DNA from: Rugamonas rivuli
Lineage (GTDB): Bacteria; Pseudomonadota; Gammaproteobacteria; Burkholderiales; Burkholderiaceae_D
Direction: 5' to 3'
Length of the DNA: 64,000 nucleotides
Assembly (NCBI RefSeq): GCF_009380165.1
Contig: NZ_WHUF01000002.1
Location: 248,001-312,000 of the forward strand
Positions 34,174 to 42,686 of the stretch are shown in pieces. Every line of letters starts with the position of its first letter. The first letter of the stretch is position 1. The notes under the pieces were generated by a model. That model did no database searches, was not told the DNA's origin, and was given only the letters and a program-made list of their open reading frames with translations. Both the position numbers and the translations under genes were made by a program.

Positions 34174-35416
34174 CGCAATGAACATCGAAGCCGTTGAAAT
34201 CCTGATCGTCGGCGCCGGTCCCGCAGGTTCCGTGGCGGCCGCGCTGCTGCGCCAGCAGGGCCGCCAGGTGCTGGTGATCGAGCGCGAACAGTTCCCGCGC
34301 TTCTCCATCGGCGAGAGCCTGCTGCCGCAAAGTATGGCCTACCTGGAGCAGGCCGGCATGCTGCAAGCCGTGGTCGAAGCGGGCTTCCAGTTCAAGAACG
34401 GCGCGGCCTTCATGCGCAATGGCTGCTACACCGATTTCGATTTCCGCGACAAGCACTCGGCCGGCTGGGGCACCACCTACCAGGTGCAGCGCGCCGACTT
34501 CGACCACGTGCTGGCGAAGGAAGCGGAACGCTTCGGCGCCGAAGTACGCTATCGCCATGAAGTGCTGGATATCGAACTTGGCAAGGACGGTGCGTCCGCG
34601 CTGGTAACGGTCAAGGGCGCGGACGGTGCGCAGTACCAGGTGCGCGCAGGCTTCATCCTGGACGCCAGCGGTTTCGGCCGCATCCTGCCGCGCCTCCTGG
34701 ACCTGGAGACGCCATCCAATTTCCCGGTGCGCGGCGCGATCTTCACCCACGTCGAAGACGGCATCCACGGCGGCGGTTTCGACCGCACCAAGATCCGCGT
34801 CACCGTGCACCCCAAGCATTGCAATGTCTGGTTCTGGACCATCCCGTTTGCCGGCGGCCGCTGCTCGCTCGGCGTGGTGGCGGAGACCAGCTTCCTCGAC
34901 CGCTACCAGGGCAGCGCCACCGAGCGCCTGCAAGCCATCGTGGCGGAAGAGCCGTCGCTGTCGGCGCTGCTGCAGAACGCGAAGTGGGATACGCCGGCAC
35001 GCCAGATCGTCGGATACTCGGCCAACGTCGACAAGTTGTGGGGCGAGGGCTATGCCTTGCTGGGCAATGCGGGCGAGTTCCTCGACCCGGTGTTTTCGTC
35101 GGGCGTGACCATCGCCTTCAAGTCGGCCAGCCTGGCCGCCGCCGCGTTGCAGCGCCAGTTCGCGGGCGAGCAGGTGGACTGGCAGGCCGATTTCGGCGCA
35201 CCGCTGCGCAAGGGCGTGGACACCTTCCGCGCCTTCGTCGAATCGTGGTACGCAGGCGGGTTCCAGACCATCATCTTCCACGACAAGCAGCAGCCGGAGG
35301 TGCGGCGCATGATTTCGTCCATCCTGGCCGGCTATGCCTGGGACCAGAGCAACCCGTTCGTCAAGGACACGCCGCGCCGCCTGGCGGCGCTGGAGGCGAT
35401 ATGCGCGGCAGCGTGA
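34166..35416 (+). CDS. FAD-dependent halogenase-like oxidoreductase
   Basis: Flavoprotein of 416 aa starting MTDAMNIEAVE. FAD motif GAGPAG at residues 16-21, then FSIGESLLPQSM, the second nucleotide block ILDASGFGRIL and GNAGEFLDPVFSSGV. The halogenase-type signature WFWTIP (222-227, WxWxIP) is present and K77 in FKNGAAF sits where the catalytic lysine of flavin halogenases is found. Halogenation of the aryl ring is therefore likely; hydroxylation is the alternative. Xanthomonadins, a related pigment class, are brominated. Overlaps apeM by eight bases and apeN by 16. Confidence 0.85.
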   Translation: MTDAMNIEAVEILIVGAGPAGSVAAALLRQQGRQVLVIEREQFPRFSIGESLLPQSMAYLEQAGMLQAVVEAGFQFKNGAAFMRNGCYTDFDFRDKHSAGWGTTYQVQRADFDHVLAKEAERFGAEVRYRHEVLDIELGKDGASALVTVKGADGAQYQVRAGFILDASGFGRILPRLLDLETPSNFPVRGAIFTHVEDGIHGGGFDRTKIRVTVHPKHCNVWFWTIPFAGGRCSLGVVAETSFLDRYQGSATERLQAIVAEEPSLSALLQNAKWDTPARQIVGYSANVDKLWGEGYALLGNAGEFLDPVFSSGVTIAFKSASLAAAALQRQFAGEQVDWQADFGAPLRKGVDTFRAFVESWYAGGFQTIIFHDKQQPEVRRMISSILAGYAWDQSNPFVKDTPRRLAALEAICAAA

Positions 35417-35970
35417 TGCGCTTTCGCGCGTCGGCGCTGGCGTCAGCGGCGCTGCCGCTGCTGCTGGCCGCCTGCGCCACCACGCCGCCGCCTCAGGCCA
35501 GGCTGGGACTGAAGCTGGCGCCGGCGGCGCTGGGCACGTCCATCAGCGTGCAGCAGCATCTGAAGGTGGAGCGCAACGGCCGCACCGACGATCTCGATGT
35601 CGCGCTGCAGGTGGAGCCGGACGCGATCGACGTGGTGGGCCTGGCGTTCAGCCAGCGCGTGCTGACGCTGCACTACGACGGCAAGGAACTGAGTTCGTGG
35701 CGGCACGTGATGCTGCCGTCGCAGGTGCGTGCCGAAGATGTGCTGGAAGACATGCAGCTGACTCTGTGGCCGGCCGAGGCCATCGCCGCCGCGCTGCCGG
35801 AAGGCTGGCGCATTGCCGAGCAGGGCGCCTACCGCACCCTGTTCCTGAAAGATGAACCGATTATGCAGATCAGCTACAGCGGAACGCCGCGCTGGAGCGG
35901 CACCGTAGTGCTGGACAATCTGCGCTATCACTATAAGCTGACGATACAGTTTGCGGCGCCTACCGACTGA
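35401..35970 (+). CDS. apeN: DUF3261 lipoprotein ApeN
   Basis: Lipoprotein of 189 aa with lipobox LLLAAC near residue 25 and a beta-rich mature part ending GTVVLDNLRYHYKLTIQF. DUF3261 members occur in aryl polyene clusters and probably sit in the outer membrane as acceptor for ApeL, by analogy with LolB. GGAGG precedes ATG 35401; a second ATG at 35416 is possible. Confidence 0.8.
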   Translation: MRGSVMRFRASALASAALPLLLAACATTPPPQARLGLKLAPAALGTSISVQQHLKVERNGRTDDLDVALQVEPDAIDVVGLAFSQRVLTLHYDGKELSSWRHVMLPSQVRAEDVLEDMQLTLWPAEAIAAALPEGWRIAEQGAYRTLFLKDEPIMQISYSGTPRWSGTVVLDNLRYHYKLTIQFAAPTD

Positions 35971-35979
35971 GACCGAGGA

Positions 35980-37164
35980 ATGTTGAATTTTTATCTGAAC
36001 GCTTGCGGCATCATCTGCGCACTGGGCGACGGCCCGGAGCAGGTGAAGGCACGCCTGTTCGCCGGCGAGACAGGACTGGCGGCAACCGAACGCCATTCGC
36101 CCGGCCGCGCGCTGCCGCTGGGCTGCGTGCAGGCGCAGCTGCCGTCCGTGGAGCATCTGCCGCTGCATCAGCGCAGCCGCAACAACGCGCTGGCGCTGGC
36201 GGCGCTGGCGCAGATCCGTTCCCAGGTGGACGCCGCCGTCGCGCGCTACGGCGCGGACCGCGTCGGCGTGGTGATCGGCACCAGTACGTCCGGCATCGGC
36301 GAGACCGAGCAGGCCATGGCCTGTCATGTCGCCACCGGCGAACTGCCGCAGGACTTCCACTACGGCCAGCAGGAGATGGGATCGCCGGCCGATACGCTGG
36401 CGCGCGAACTGGGCCTGGGCGGACCGGCCTATGTGCACTCCAGCGCATGCTCGTCGAGCGCCAAGGCCATGGCCAGCGCGGCCCGCCTGATCAAGATGGG
36501 CTTGTGCGACGCCGTGCTGACCGGCGGTGTCGATTCGCTGTGCGCGTTCACGGTGGCCGGTTTTGCCGCGCTGGATTCGGTCAGCGCGGCGCAGTGCAAT
36601 CCGATGAGCGCCAACCGCGACGGCATCAATATCGGCGAAGGCGCGGCCTTGTTCCTGATGACTTCCGAGGCGGCGCCGGTGGCGCTGATGGGCTGGGGCG
36701 AATCGTCGGATGGCCATCATATGTCGGCCCCCGATCCGGCGGGCGTCGGCGCGCGCATGGCGATGGCTCAGGCGCTGGAACGTGCCGGCGTCGCCGCGGC
36801 GCAGATCGACTACATCAATATGCACGGCACGGCGACGCGGCAGAACGACGCCATGGAGTCGGGCGTGATCGCGGCGCTGTTCGGCCACGAGGTGGCGGTC
36901 AGCTCGACCAAGCCGTTCACCGGCCATACGCTGGGCGCGGCCGCCGCCATCGAGGCGGCGCTGTGCTGGCTCGCCATGCAGGACGATAACCCGCAAGGCC
37001 GGCTGCCGCCGCACCTGTGGGACGGCGTTGCCGATCCGGCGCTGCCGGTGCTGAACCTGGCGGCGCCCGGCGCGGTGCTGGGCCGTCCGCTGCGCCGTGT
37101 GCTGAGCAGCTCCTTTGCGTTCGGCGGTTCCAATGCGGCGCTGCTGCTGGGGAGGACCGCATGA
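35980..37164 (+). CDS. apeO: Beta-ketoacyl-ACP synthase ApeO
   Basis: Condensing enzyme of 394 aa that extends the polyene by malonyl units. Catalytic Cys is in VHSSACSSSAKAM, His in NMHGTATRQND and His in KPFTGHTLGAA; the C-terminal SSFAFGGSNAALLL is typical. It is the active KS of the KS-CLF pair with ApeC. ATG 35980 has GAGGA upstream; stop overlaps apeP by four bases. Confidence 0.93.
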   Translation: MLNFYLNACGIICALGDGPEQVKARLFAGETGLAATERHSPGRALPLGCVQAQLPSVEHLPLHQRSRNNALALAALAQIRSQVDAAVARYGADRVGVVIGTSTSGIGETEQAMACHVATGELPQDFHYGQQEMGSPADTLARELGLGGPAYVHSSACSSSAKAMASAARLIKMGLCDAVLTGGVDSLCAFTVAGFAALDSVSAAQCNPMSANRDGINIGEGAALFLMTSEAAPVALMGWGESSDGHHMSAPDPAGVGARMAMAQALERAGVAAAQIDYINMHGTATRQNDAMESGVIAALFGHEVAVSSTKPFTGHTLGAAAAIEAALCWLAMQDDNPQGRLPPHLWDGVADPALPVLNLAAPGAVLGRPLRRVLSSSFAFGGSNAALLLGRTA

Positions 37165-37622
37165 CGATGCCGGACGTGCGCGAACTGGTGCCGCATTCCG
37201 GCCAGATGGTGCTGCTCGACCGCGTGCTGAGCGCGGACACCGACACGCTGTGCGCCGAGGTGCGCATCCACGCCGGCAGCATGCTGGCCGGGGAGGGCGG
37301 CGTCGGTGCCTGGGTCGGCATCGAATACATGGCGCAGGCGATAGCCGCGCACGCGGGCTGGCTGGCGCTGCAGCGCGGCGAAGCGGTCAAGGTGGGCTTC
37401 CTGCTCGGATCGCGCAAGTATGCGTGCAGCGTGCCGCTGTTCGCCACCGGCAGCGTGCTGCACGTGCATGTGCAGCGCGTGCTGCAAGGTGAAAACGGGC
37501 TGGGGGCTTTCGACTGCCGCATCGATGTTGCGGACGGCGCAAGCGCGGTGGCGACGGCCACGGTGACGGTATTCCAGCCCGATAATGTCAATCAATTTCT
37601 CAAAGATGGAAACGCGGTATGA
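37161..37622 (+). CDS. apeP: 3-hydroxyacyl-ACP dehydratase ApeP
   Basis: Hotdog protein of 153 aa starting MTMPDVREL. The pattern LVPHSGQMVLLDRVL (with the active His) and GVGAWVGIEYMAQAIAAHAGWLA is that of FabA/FabZ-like APE dehydratases. It removes water after ketoreduction so that conjugation builds up. Linked by ATGA overlaps to apeO and apeQ. Confidence 0.87.
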   Translation: MTMPDVRELVPHSGQMVLLDRVLSADTDTLCAEVRIHAGSMLAGEGGVGAWVGIEYMAQAIAAHAGWLALQRGEAVKVGFLLGSRKYACSVPLFATGSVLHVHVQRVLQGENGLGAFDCRIDVADGASAVATATVTVFQPDNVNQFLKDGNAV

Positions 37623-38356
37623 ATCAGAATAAGTCCATGAGCGTGCTGGTGACGGGATCGTCGCGCGGCATCGGCAAGGCGATCGCGCTGCGCCTGGCGC
37701 GCGACGGTTACGATGTGGTGCTGCATTGCCGCAGCGCGCGCGGCGAGGCCGATGCGGTCGCGCAGCAGATCGCGGAAATGGGCCGCGCGGTGCGCGTGCT
37801 GCAGTTCGATATCGGCGACCGCGCCGCCACCGCCGCCGCGCTGGAAGCGGACATCGCGGAACATGGCTGCTACTACGGCGTGGTGTGCAACGCCGGCGTC
37901 GCACGCGACAACGCCTTCCCGGCCATGTCCGGCGAGGACTGGGACATCGTGCTGCAAACGAACCTGGACGGCTTCTACAACGTGCTCAATCCGCTGGTGA
38001 TGCCGCTGGTCCAGCGCCGCAAGCCGGGCCGCATCGTCACGCTGGCGTCGGTGTCGGGATTGATCGGCAACCGTGGACAGGTCAACTACAGCGCGGCCAA
38101 GGCCGGCATCATCGGCGCCACCAAGGCGCTGGCGCTGGAGCTGGCCAAGCGCGCCATCACCGTCAACTGCGTGGCGCCGGGATTGATCGAAACCGACATG
38201 ACCAGCGAGGTACCGATGGAAGAAGCGCTGAAGATGATACCGGCCCGCCGCATCGGCAAGCCGGAAGAGGTGGCGGCCGCGGTCAGCTTCCTGATCGGCG
38301 AGGAGGCCGGCTACATCACCCGCCAGGTCATTTCCGTCAACGGGGGGCTGGCATGA
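37619..38356 (+). CDS. apeQ: 3-oxoacyl-ACP reductase ApeQ (FabG-like)
   Basis: SDR enzyme of 245 aa. NADPH motif GSSRGIGKAIA, catalytic Ser in LASVSGLIGN and the YSAAKAG Tyr/Lys pair. Reduces beta-keto polyene intermediates. Start overlaps apeP (ATGA) and stop overlaps apeR (ATGA). Confidence 0.93.
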   Translation: MNQNKSMSVLVTGSSRGIGKAIALRLARDGYDVVLHCRSARGEADAVAQQIAEMGRAVRVLQFDIGDRAATAAALEADIAEHGCYYGVVCNAGVARDNAFPAMSGEDWDIVLQTNLDGFYNVLNPLVMPLVQRRKPGRIVTLASVSGLIGNRGQVNYSAAKAGIIGATKALALELAKRAITVNCVAPGLIETDMTSEVPMEEALKMIPARRIGKPEEVAAAVSFLIGEEAGYITRQVISVNGGLA

Positions 38357-39579
38357 GCCGCCGCGTCGCCGTCACCGGCATGGCCGGCATCAGCCCCCTC
38401 GGCAACGACTGGGCCACGATACGCGAGCGCCTGGGGCAGTACCGCAACGCCGTCGTGCGCATGGAGGAGTGGGAGGACTACGAGGGCCTGAACACGCGCC
38501 TCGGCGCACCGGCAGCGCCGTTCCCGCTGACCGAACGTTATAACCGCAAGGCGATCCGCAGCATGGGCCGCGTCGCCCTGATGGCCACGCGCGCCAGCGA
38601 ACTGGCGCTGGCCGACGCAGGCCTGCTGGAGCACCCGCTGCTCAAGAGCGGCGACCTGGGCGTGTCCTTCGGCTCGTCGGCCGGCACGCCAAGCGCCATC
38701 GGCGATTTCGGCCGCATGATGGAGGAGCGTACCACCAAGGGCATCAACGCCACCACCTACATCAAGATGATGGCGCATACGGCGCCGGTGAACATCGGCG
38801 TCTTCTTCGGCATCACCGGCCGCGTCATCACCACTTCAAGCGCCTGCACCTCCGGCAGCCAGGGCATAGGCTACGCCTACGAGGCTATCCGCGGCGGCAA
38901 GCAGCTGGCGATGGTGGCGGGCGGCGCCGAGGAGCTGTGCGCCACCGAGGCGGCGGTGTTCGACACGCTGTTCGCCACCAGCACCCGCAACGATGCAGGC
39001 CATACCACGCCAAGGCCGTTCGACGGCGGCCGCGATGGGCTGGTGATCGGCGAGGGCGCGGGCTGTCTGATCCTGGAGGACCTGGATCATGCGCAGGCGC
39101 GCGGCGCCGTGATCCACGCGGAGCTGGTCGGCTTCGGCACCAACAGCGACGGCTGCCATGTCACCCAGCCGAATGCGGCCACCATGCAGAAGGCGATGCA
39201 GCTGGCCTTGCAGGACGCGGGCCTGCAGCCATCGGACATCGGCTACATCAACGCGCACGGCACCGGCACGCACCAGGGCGACATCGCCGAGTCGCAGGCG
39301 ACGCTGGCGGTGTTCGGCGGCGGCACGCCTATCAGCTCCCTCAAGAGCTACATGGGCCACACGCTGGGCGCCTGCGGTGCGCTGGAAGCCTGGATCAGCA
39401 TCGAGATGATGCGCGAGGGCTGGTTTGCGCCGACCATCAATCTGGACGTAATCGATCCGGCGTGCGCAGCGCTGGATTACATCGCCGGCGAAGGCCGGCA
39501 ACTGAAGTGCGAGTACGTGATGTCGAATAACTTCGCTTTCGGCGGCATTAACACGTCGCTGATTTTTAAACGGTACTAA
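38353..39579 (+). CDS. apeR: Beta-ketoacyl-ACP synthase ApeR
   Basis: Second condensing enzyme, 408 aa. Catalytic Cys in TTSSACTSGSQGIGYAYEA, His in NAHGTGTHQGD and His in KSYMGHTLGA, ending NNFAFGGINTSLIF. In other systems ApeR assists the ApeO-ApeC elongation and may act at initiation. It starts at ATG 38353 inside the apeQ stop and is the last gene of the contiguous core. Confidence 0.93.
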   Translation: MSRRVAVTGMAGISPLGNDWATIRERLGQYRNAVVRMEEWEDYEGLNTRLGAPAAPFPLTERYNRKAIRSMGRVALMATRASELALADAGLLEHPLLKSGDLGVSFGSSAGTPSAIGDFGRMMEERTTKGINATTYIKMMAHTAPVNIGVFFGITGRVITTSSACTSGSQGIGYAYEAIRGGKQLAMVAGGAEELCATEAAVFDTLFATSTRNDAGHTTPRPFDGGRDGLVIGEGAGCLILEDLDHAQARGAVIHAELVGFGTNSDGCHVTQPNAATMQKAMQLALQDAGLQPSDIGYINAHGTGTHQGDIAESQATLAVFGGGTPISSLKSYMGHTLGACGALEAWISIEMMREGWFAPTINLDVIDPACAALDYIAGEGRQLKCEYVMSNNFAFGGINTSLIFKRY

Positions 39580-39609
39580 CAGCTATTTCACGCTAACTAG
39601 GAACGGAAA

Positions 39610-40260
39610 ATGAAAAAGAAATTTCTTCTACTGACACTGACTTTGATTGCGGTTACTGGATGCCGTACGCGGCCACTTCCGATCTCATATACTTTGACCA
39701 CGTTGCCTGAGGTTGGAATGCAAGCTACGGCCGGGGTTGGAGAACGCCTTGTAACACAGGCATTGGCTAGATCTGTTCCGGTTTTAGCGATTCAAACGGA
39801 TCAACCTATCGGTGACTATTTGGTTCTGAAAGGACGCTATCAGCAGTCTCAACAAAATACTGAGTACGCCACTTTTCCGAACGTGAAGATGAGGAAGATC
39901 TCTGACAATGGGAATCATTCTAACGATCTATTTTTCTTCGAAAAAGATAAAGGTACAAAGGTTCTCTGTGTCTCTCGAAGAAGTTGCGCGGAGGTTGAGT
40001 ACATTACGGAGTACGCAACATCTTATAGCCCCCAATCGCTTCAGCAGACACTTCTCTATAACGGAAAAATCGGCAATCGCATCACTTTAAGCTATCGTGA
40101 ATTTTCGCAAGATCTCGCGCGGCCGGCCTTCACTAACGAGGTTGCATATGATCTTTCAGAATCAAAGATTCTTGGTTATAAGGGGGCTAGGCTAGAAGTG
40201 ATATCTGCGACAAACACTGAACTGACGTATCGCGTTGTCGCAGGATTTGATGCGAGATAG
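39610..40260 (+). CDS. Low-GC hypothetical lipoprotein
   Basis: I do not recognise this family. The 216-residue protein has a lipoprotein signal (MKKKFLLLTLTLIAVTGC) and a Gln/Ser/Asn-rich mature part with many Tyr and Thr, plus a Cys pair in VLCVSRRSCAE. Base composition is far lower in G+C than all neighbours and rare A/T-ending codons are frequent, so it was probably acquired separately. It lies between apeR and the phosphopantetheinyl transferase on the same strand, with a GGAACGG ribosome-binding site. Confidence 0.8.
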   Translation: MKKKFLLLTLTLIAVTGCRTRPLPISYTLTTLPEVGMQATAGVGERLVTQALARSVPVLAIQTDQPIGDYLVLKGRYQQSQQNTEYATFPNVKMRKISDNGNHSNDLFFFEKDKGTKVLCVSRRSCAEVEYITEYATSYSPQSLQQTLLYNGKIGNRITLSYREFSQDLARPAFTNEVAYDLSESKILGYKGARLEVISATNTELTYRVVAGFDAR

Positions 40261-40274
40261 ATCCATATGATGAT

Positions 40275-40898
40275 ATGAGTGTTCACGCAAATTTGTGGTT
40301 GACGGATCTGGACCTAGTCACGGACGAGGGACTGATACTGCATCGCGACTGGTTGTCCGCGAGCGAGATGGCGCGCTACAGGCGGTTCGTCCGCGCCCAG
40401 CGGCAGCGCCAGTTTGTCGCCGGCCGGGTGCTGGCGCGGATGGCGCTGGGCTCCTTGCTGGGCGTGGCGCCGCGCGATATCGTGCTGGAGGACCGGCCGG
40501 GCCAGGCGCCCTTGCTGAAGTCTCCGGCGCCGCGCGGCGGCCTGCCGGGTTTCAGTATCGCGCACAGCGGCCGCTGGGTGGCGTGCGCGGTGAGCGGGCA
40601 GACCGCGTTGGGACTGGATATCGAAATGCGCGACCCGCAGCGCGATCTCGCGGCATTGGCGGCGCAAGCCTTCGATGAGGACGAGATGGCGCAATGGGCG
40701 CGCTTGCAGGAATTGGATGAGGCGCGACGCGTAGCCGGTTTCTACGGCTTGTGGAGCGCGAAGGAAGCCCGCTTCAAGCTGGGCGTGGTGGCGGCGGCGC
40801 ATAGCGTGGCGGTGCCGCACGAAGAATTATCGGTGGTGCTGTGCAGCGAGCTGCCGCTGAAGGCGCCGCCGGCGATAGCGCTGCATAGGTTGCCGTGA
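40275..40898 (+). CDS. 4'-phosphopantetheinyl transferase (Sfp type)
   Basis: Protein of 207 aa of the Sfp/HetI group. Metal and CoA motifs TALGLDIEMRD and FYGLWSAKEARFKLG are intact, and FSIAHSGRWVACAV precedes them. It should convert ApeE and ApeF from apo to holo form. It is 14 bases after the low-GC lipoprotein gene and ends just before a convergent deacetylase. Confidence 0.88.
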   Translation: MSVHANLWLTDLDLVTDEGLILHRDWLSASEMARYRRFVRAQRQRQFVAGRVLARMALGSLLGVAPRDIVLEDRPGQAPLLKSPAPRGGLPGFSIAHSGRWVACAVSGQTALGLDIEMRDPQRDLAALAAQAFDEDEMAQWARLQELDEARRVAGFYGLWSAKEARFKLGVVAAAHSVAVPHEELSVVLCSELPLKAPPAIALHRLP

Positions 40899-40911
40899 CT
40901 GCGTTGCCCGA

Positions 40912-41775
40912 TCACTGCCACAGCCAGCCCCACAGGCCGGGCAGGCGCTGTTTGGCGGCAGGGTCGTCGACGGTGCGGGCCAGCGCGGCGCGCTCCAGTT
41001 CCGCGCGGTCGTCGTAGAAGGGTTTGTCGGCCAGTGGCACGTTGAGTTCGCGCGCGACGTCGAGCAGGATGTCCAGGTATTCCTGGATGTGGCGCGAGGT
41101 GTAGGTGTTCACGTCGTGGAAGGTGACGACCACCGGCGTGCTGCCGTCCACCGCCGGCATGTCGCCTGCGGCCCAGCGTATGCGGGTCTCGGCCAGGTGC
41201 GTGAGCATGTTGGAGCGTTTGTGCCAGCTGAAGTTGATGCCGTAGATTTTGCCGTCGTTGGCATTCAGGTCGGTGAGCAGCATGTGCATGCCGTGGCGGT
41301 GGTAGGAGTCCAGCGTGCTTGCGTCATAGGCCCAGAACGGCGGGCGCACCAGCTTGGGGGCGACGCCGGTGACGGCGGTCAGGTCGTCGACGCCGCGCTG
41401 CATCGATTCGTCCAGCGTGTCGCGGCTCATGAAGCGGTGGTTGGAGTGGAAGGTGGTGGCGCTGTGCAGCGCGACCACGTGGCCTTCGTCGTGCTCGCGC
41501 CGTATCAGGGCGCGGCCGACGTCCGTGCCGCCGCCGTTCCAGGCGCGGGTCTGGGTGAAGAAGACTGCCTTGATGTGGTCCTGCAGCGGATTGCTGGCCA
41601 GCGTTTCGAGGATATGCACGGTCGGATTGTCGCTGCCGGCGGCGGCCGGCCCGTCGTCGAACGTCAGCAGGAAGCGCACCGGCGCGGGCGGCGCGTCCTG
41701 CGCTGCGGCGGGGGCGTTCAGCAGCAGCGCACAGACAACAGGCAGCAAGCGGGAAAGATGGACTGGCACGGGCAA
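40912..41775 (-). CDS. Exported polysaccharide deacetylase (NodB domain)
   Basis: Protein of 287 aa with a signal peptide (cut near AAA-QDA). Deacetylase motif 1 FLLTFDDGP, motif 2 metal His in VVALHSATTFHSNH and motif 3 RPPFWAYD are present, and VVVTFHDVN near the end holds a further catalytic His. It would remove acetyl groups from a cell-envelope glycan. It runs opposite to the APE genes that flank it, so it is not part of that operon. Confidence 0.87.
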   Translation of the reverse strand: MPVPVHLSRLLPVVCALLLNAPAAAQDAPPAPVRFLLTFDDGPAAAGSDNPTVHILETLASNPLQDHIKAVFFTQTRAWNGGGTDVGRALIRREHDEGHVVALHSATTFHSNHRFMSRDTLDESMQRGVDDLTAVTGVAPKLVRPPFWAYDASTLDSYHRHGMHMLLTDLNANDGKIYGINFSWHKRSNMLTHLAETRIRWAAGDMPAVDGSTPVVVTFHDVNTYTSRHIQEYLDILLDVARELNVPLADKPFYDDRAELERAALARTVDDPAAKQRLPGLWGWLWQ

Positions 41776-41873
41776 TCGGCATGGCGTTCAAAGCAGGACC
41801 GATATTGTACGTTGGTTTGCCGCCAGGGTCGCTTTTTTGACATTTTATAAACTATGGAACAACAAAGGGTTTT

Positions 41874-42602
41874 ATGAGCGCCAACCTGGATTTACTACAG
41901 CCACCGGCGGAGCCGCACGTGCCGGAGACGGCGTTCGGCAAATGGTTTCTACGCACGGAGACCTGGACCGTGCATGTGCTGGAGCGCGCGCTGGCGGACT
42001 TGCAGCGCTTGATGCCGGCCGACCAGCCGCGCGAGTTCGGCGTGGTGGCGGACGTGGGTTGCGGCTTCGGCCGCTCGCTCGGCAAGCTGCACCAGCGCTA
42101 CGCGCCGCAGCGCCTGATCGGCATGGATATCGATCCCGAGATGCTGCAGGAATCGGCCAGGGAAGTGGCGGCGCTGGGCATCGCCGCCGAGTTTATCTGC
42201 TGCTCCAGCTCCAACATCAAGCTGGAGGACGACTCGGTCGACCTGCTGTTCTGCCACCAGACCTTCCACCACCTGATCGACCAGGAGCGCGCCATCGCGG
42301 AGTTCTACCGCGTGCTGAAGCCGGGTGGCGTGCTGCTGTTCGCGGAATCGACCCGGCGCTACATCCACTCGTGGATCATCCGCCTGCTGTTCCGCCATCC
42401 GATGGATGTGCAGAAGACCGCGCCGGAGTACCTGGCCATGGTGCGCGCCGCCGGGTTCTCCGTGCCGGATAGCGCGGTGTCCTATCCCTTCCTGTGGTGG
42501 AGCCGCGAAGACCTGGGCCTGCTGGAGACGGCGCTGCGCATCAAGCCGCCGGCCGTGCGCGAGGAAACGCTGATCAACCTGGTCGCGGTCAAGCCGCGCT
42601 AG
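41874..42602 (+). CDS. Class I SAM-dependent methyltransferase
   Basis: Protein of 242 aa. SAM motif I VVADVGCGFGRSLGKL, acidic post-I IGMDIDPEML, then DLLFCHQTFHHL and FYRVLKPGGVLLFAEST. Methyltransferases that modify the aryl head group are frequent in APE clusters, so it may methylate the pigment; the target is inferred from location only. A strong terminator follows. Confidence 0.82.
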   Translation: MSANLDLLQPPAEPHVPETAFGKWFLRTETWTVHVLERALADLQRLMPADQPREFGVVADVGCGFGRSLGKLHQRYAPQRLIGMDIDPEMLQESAREVAALGIAAEFICCSSSNIKLEDDSVDLLFCHQTFHHLIDQERAIAEFYRVLKPGGVLLFAESTRRYIHSWIIRLLFRHPMDVQKTAPEYLAMVRAAGFSVPDSAVSYPFLWWSREDLGLLETALRIKPPAVREETLINLVAVKPR

Positions 42603-42607
42603 AACGC

Positions 42608-42667
42608 AAAAAAGCCCCATCGGCCTGGACGCGATCGAGATCGCGCCCGGTGCCGATGGGGCTTTTT
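42608..42667. terminator. Bidirectional Rho-independent terminator
   Basis: Perfect 16-base arms: AAAAAGCCCCATCGGC (42609-42624) with its reverse complement (42652-42667), with a second small hairpin GCGATC/GATCGC inside the loop. A-run on one side and T-run on the other serve both the methyltransferase gene and the convergent outer-membrane protein gene. Confidence 0.93.
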
Positions 42668-42686
42668 CTATGTGGTGCGGGGTAGC

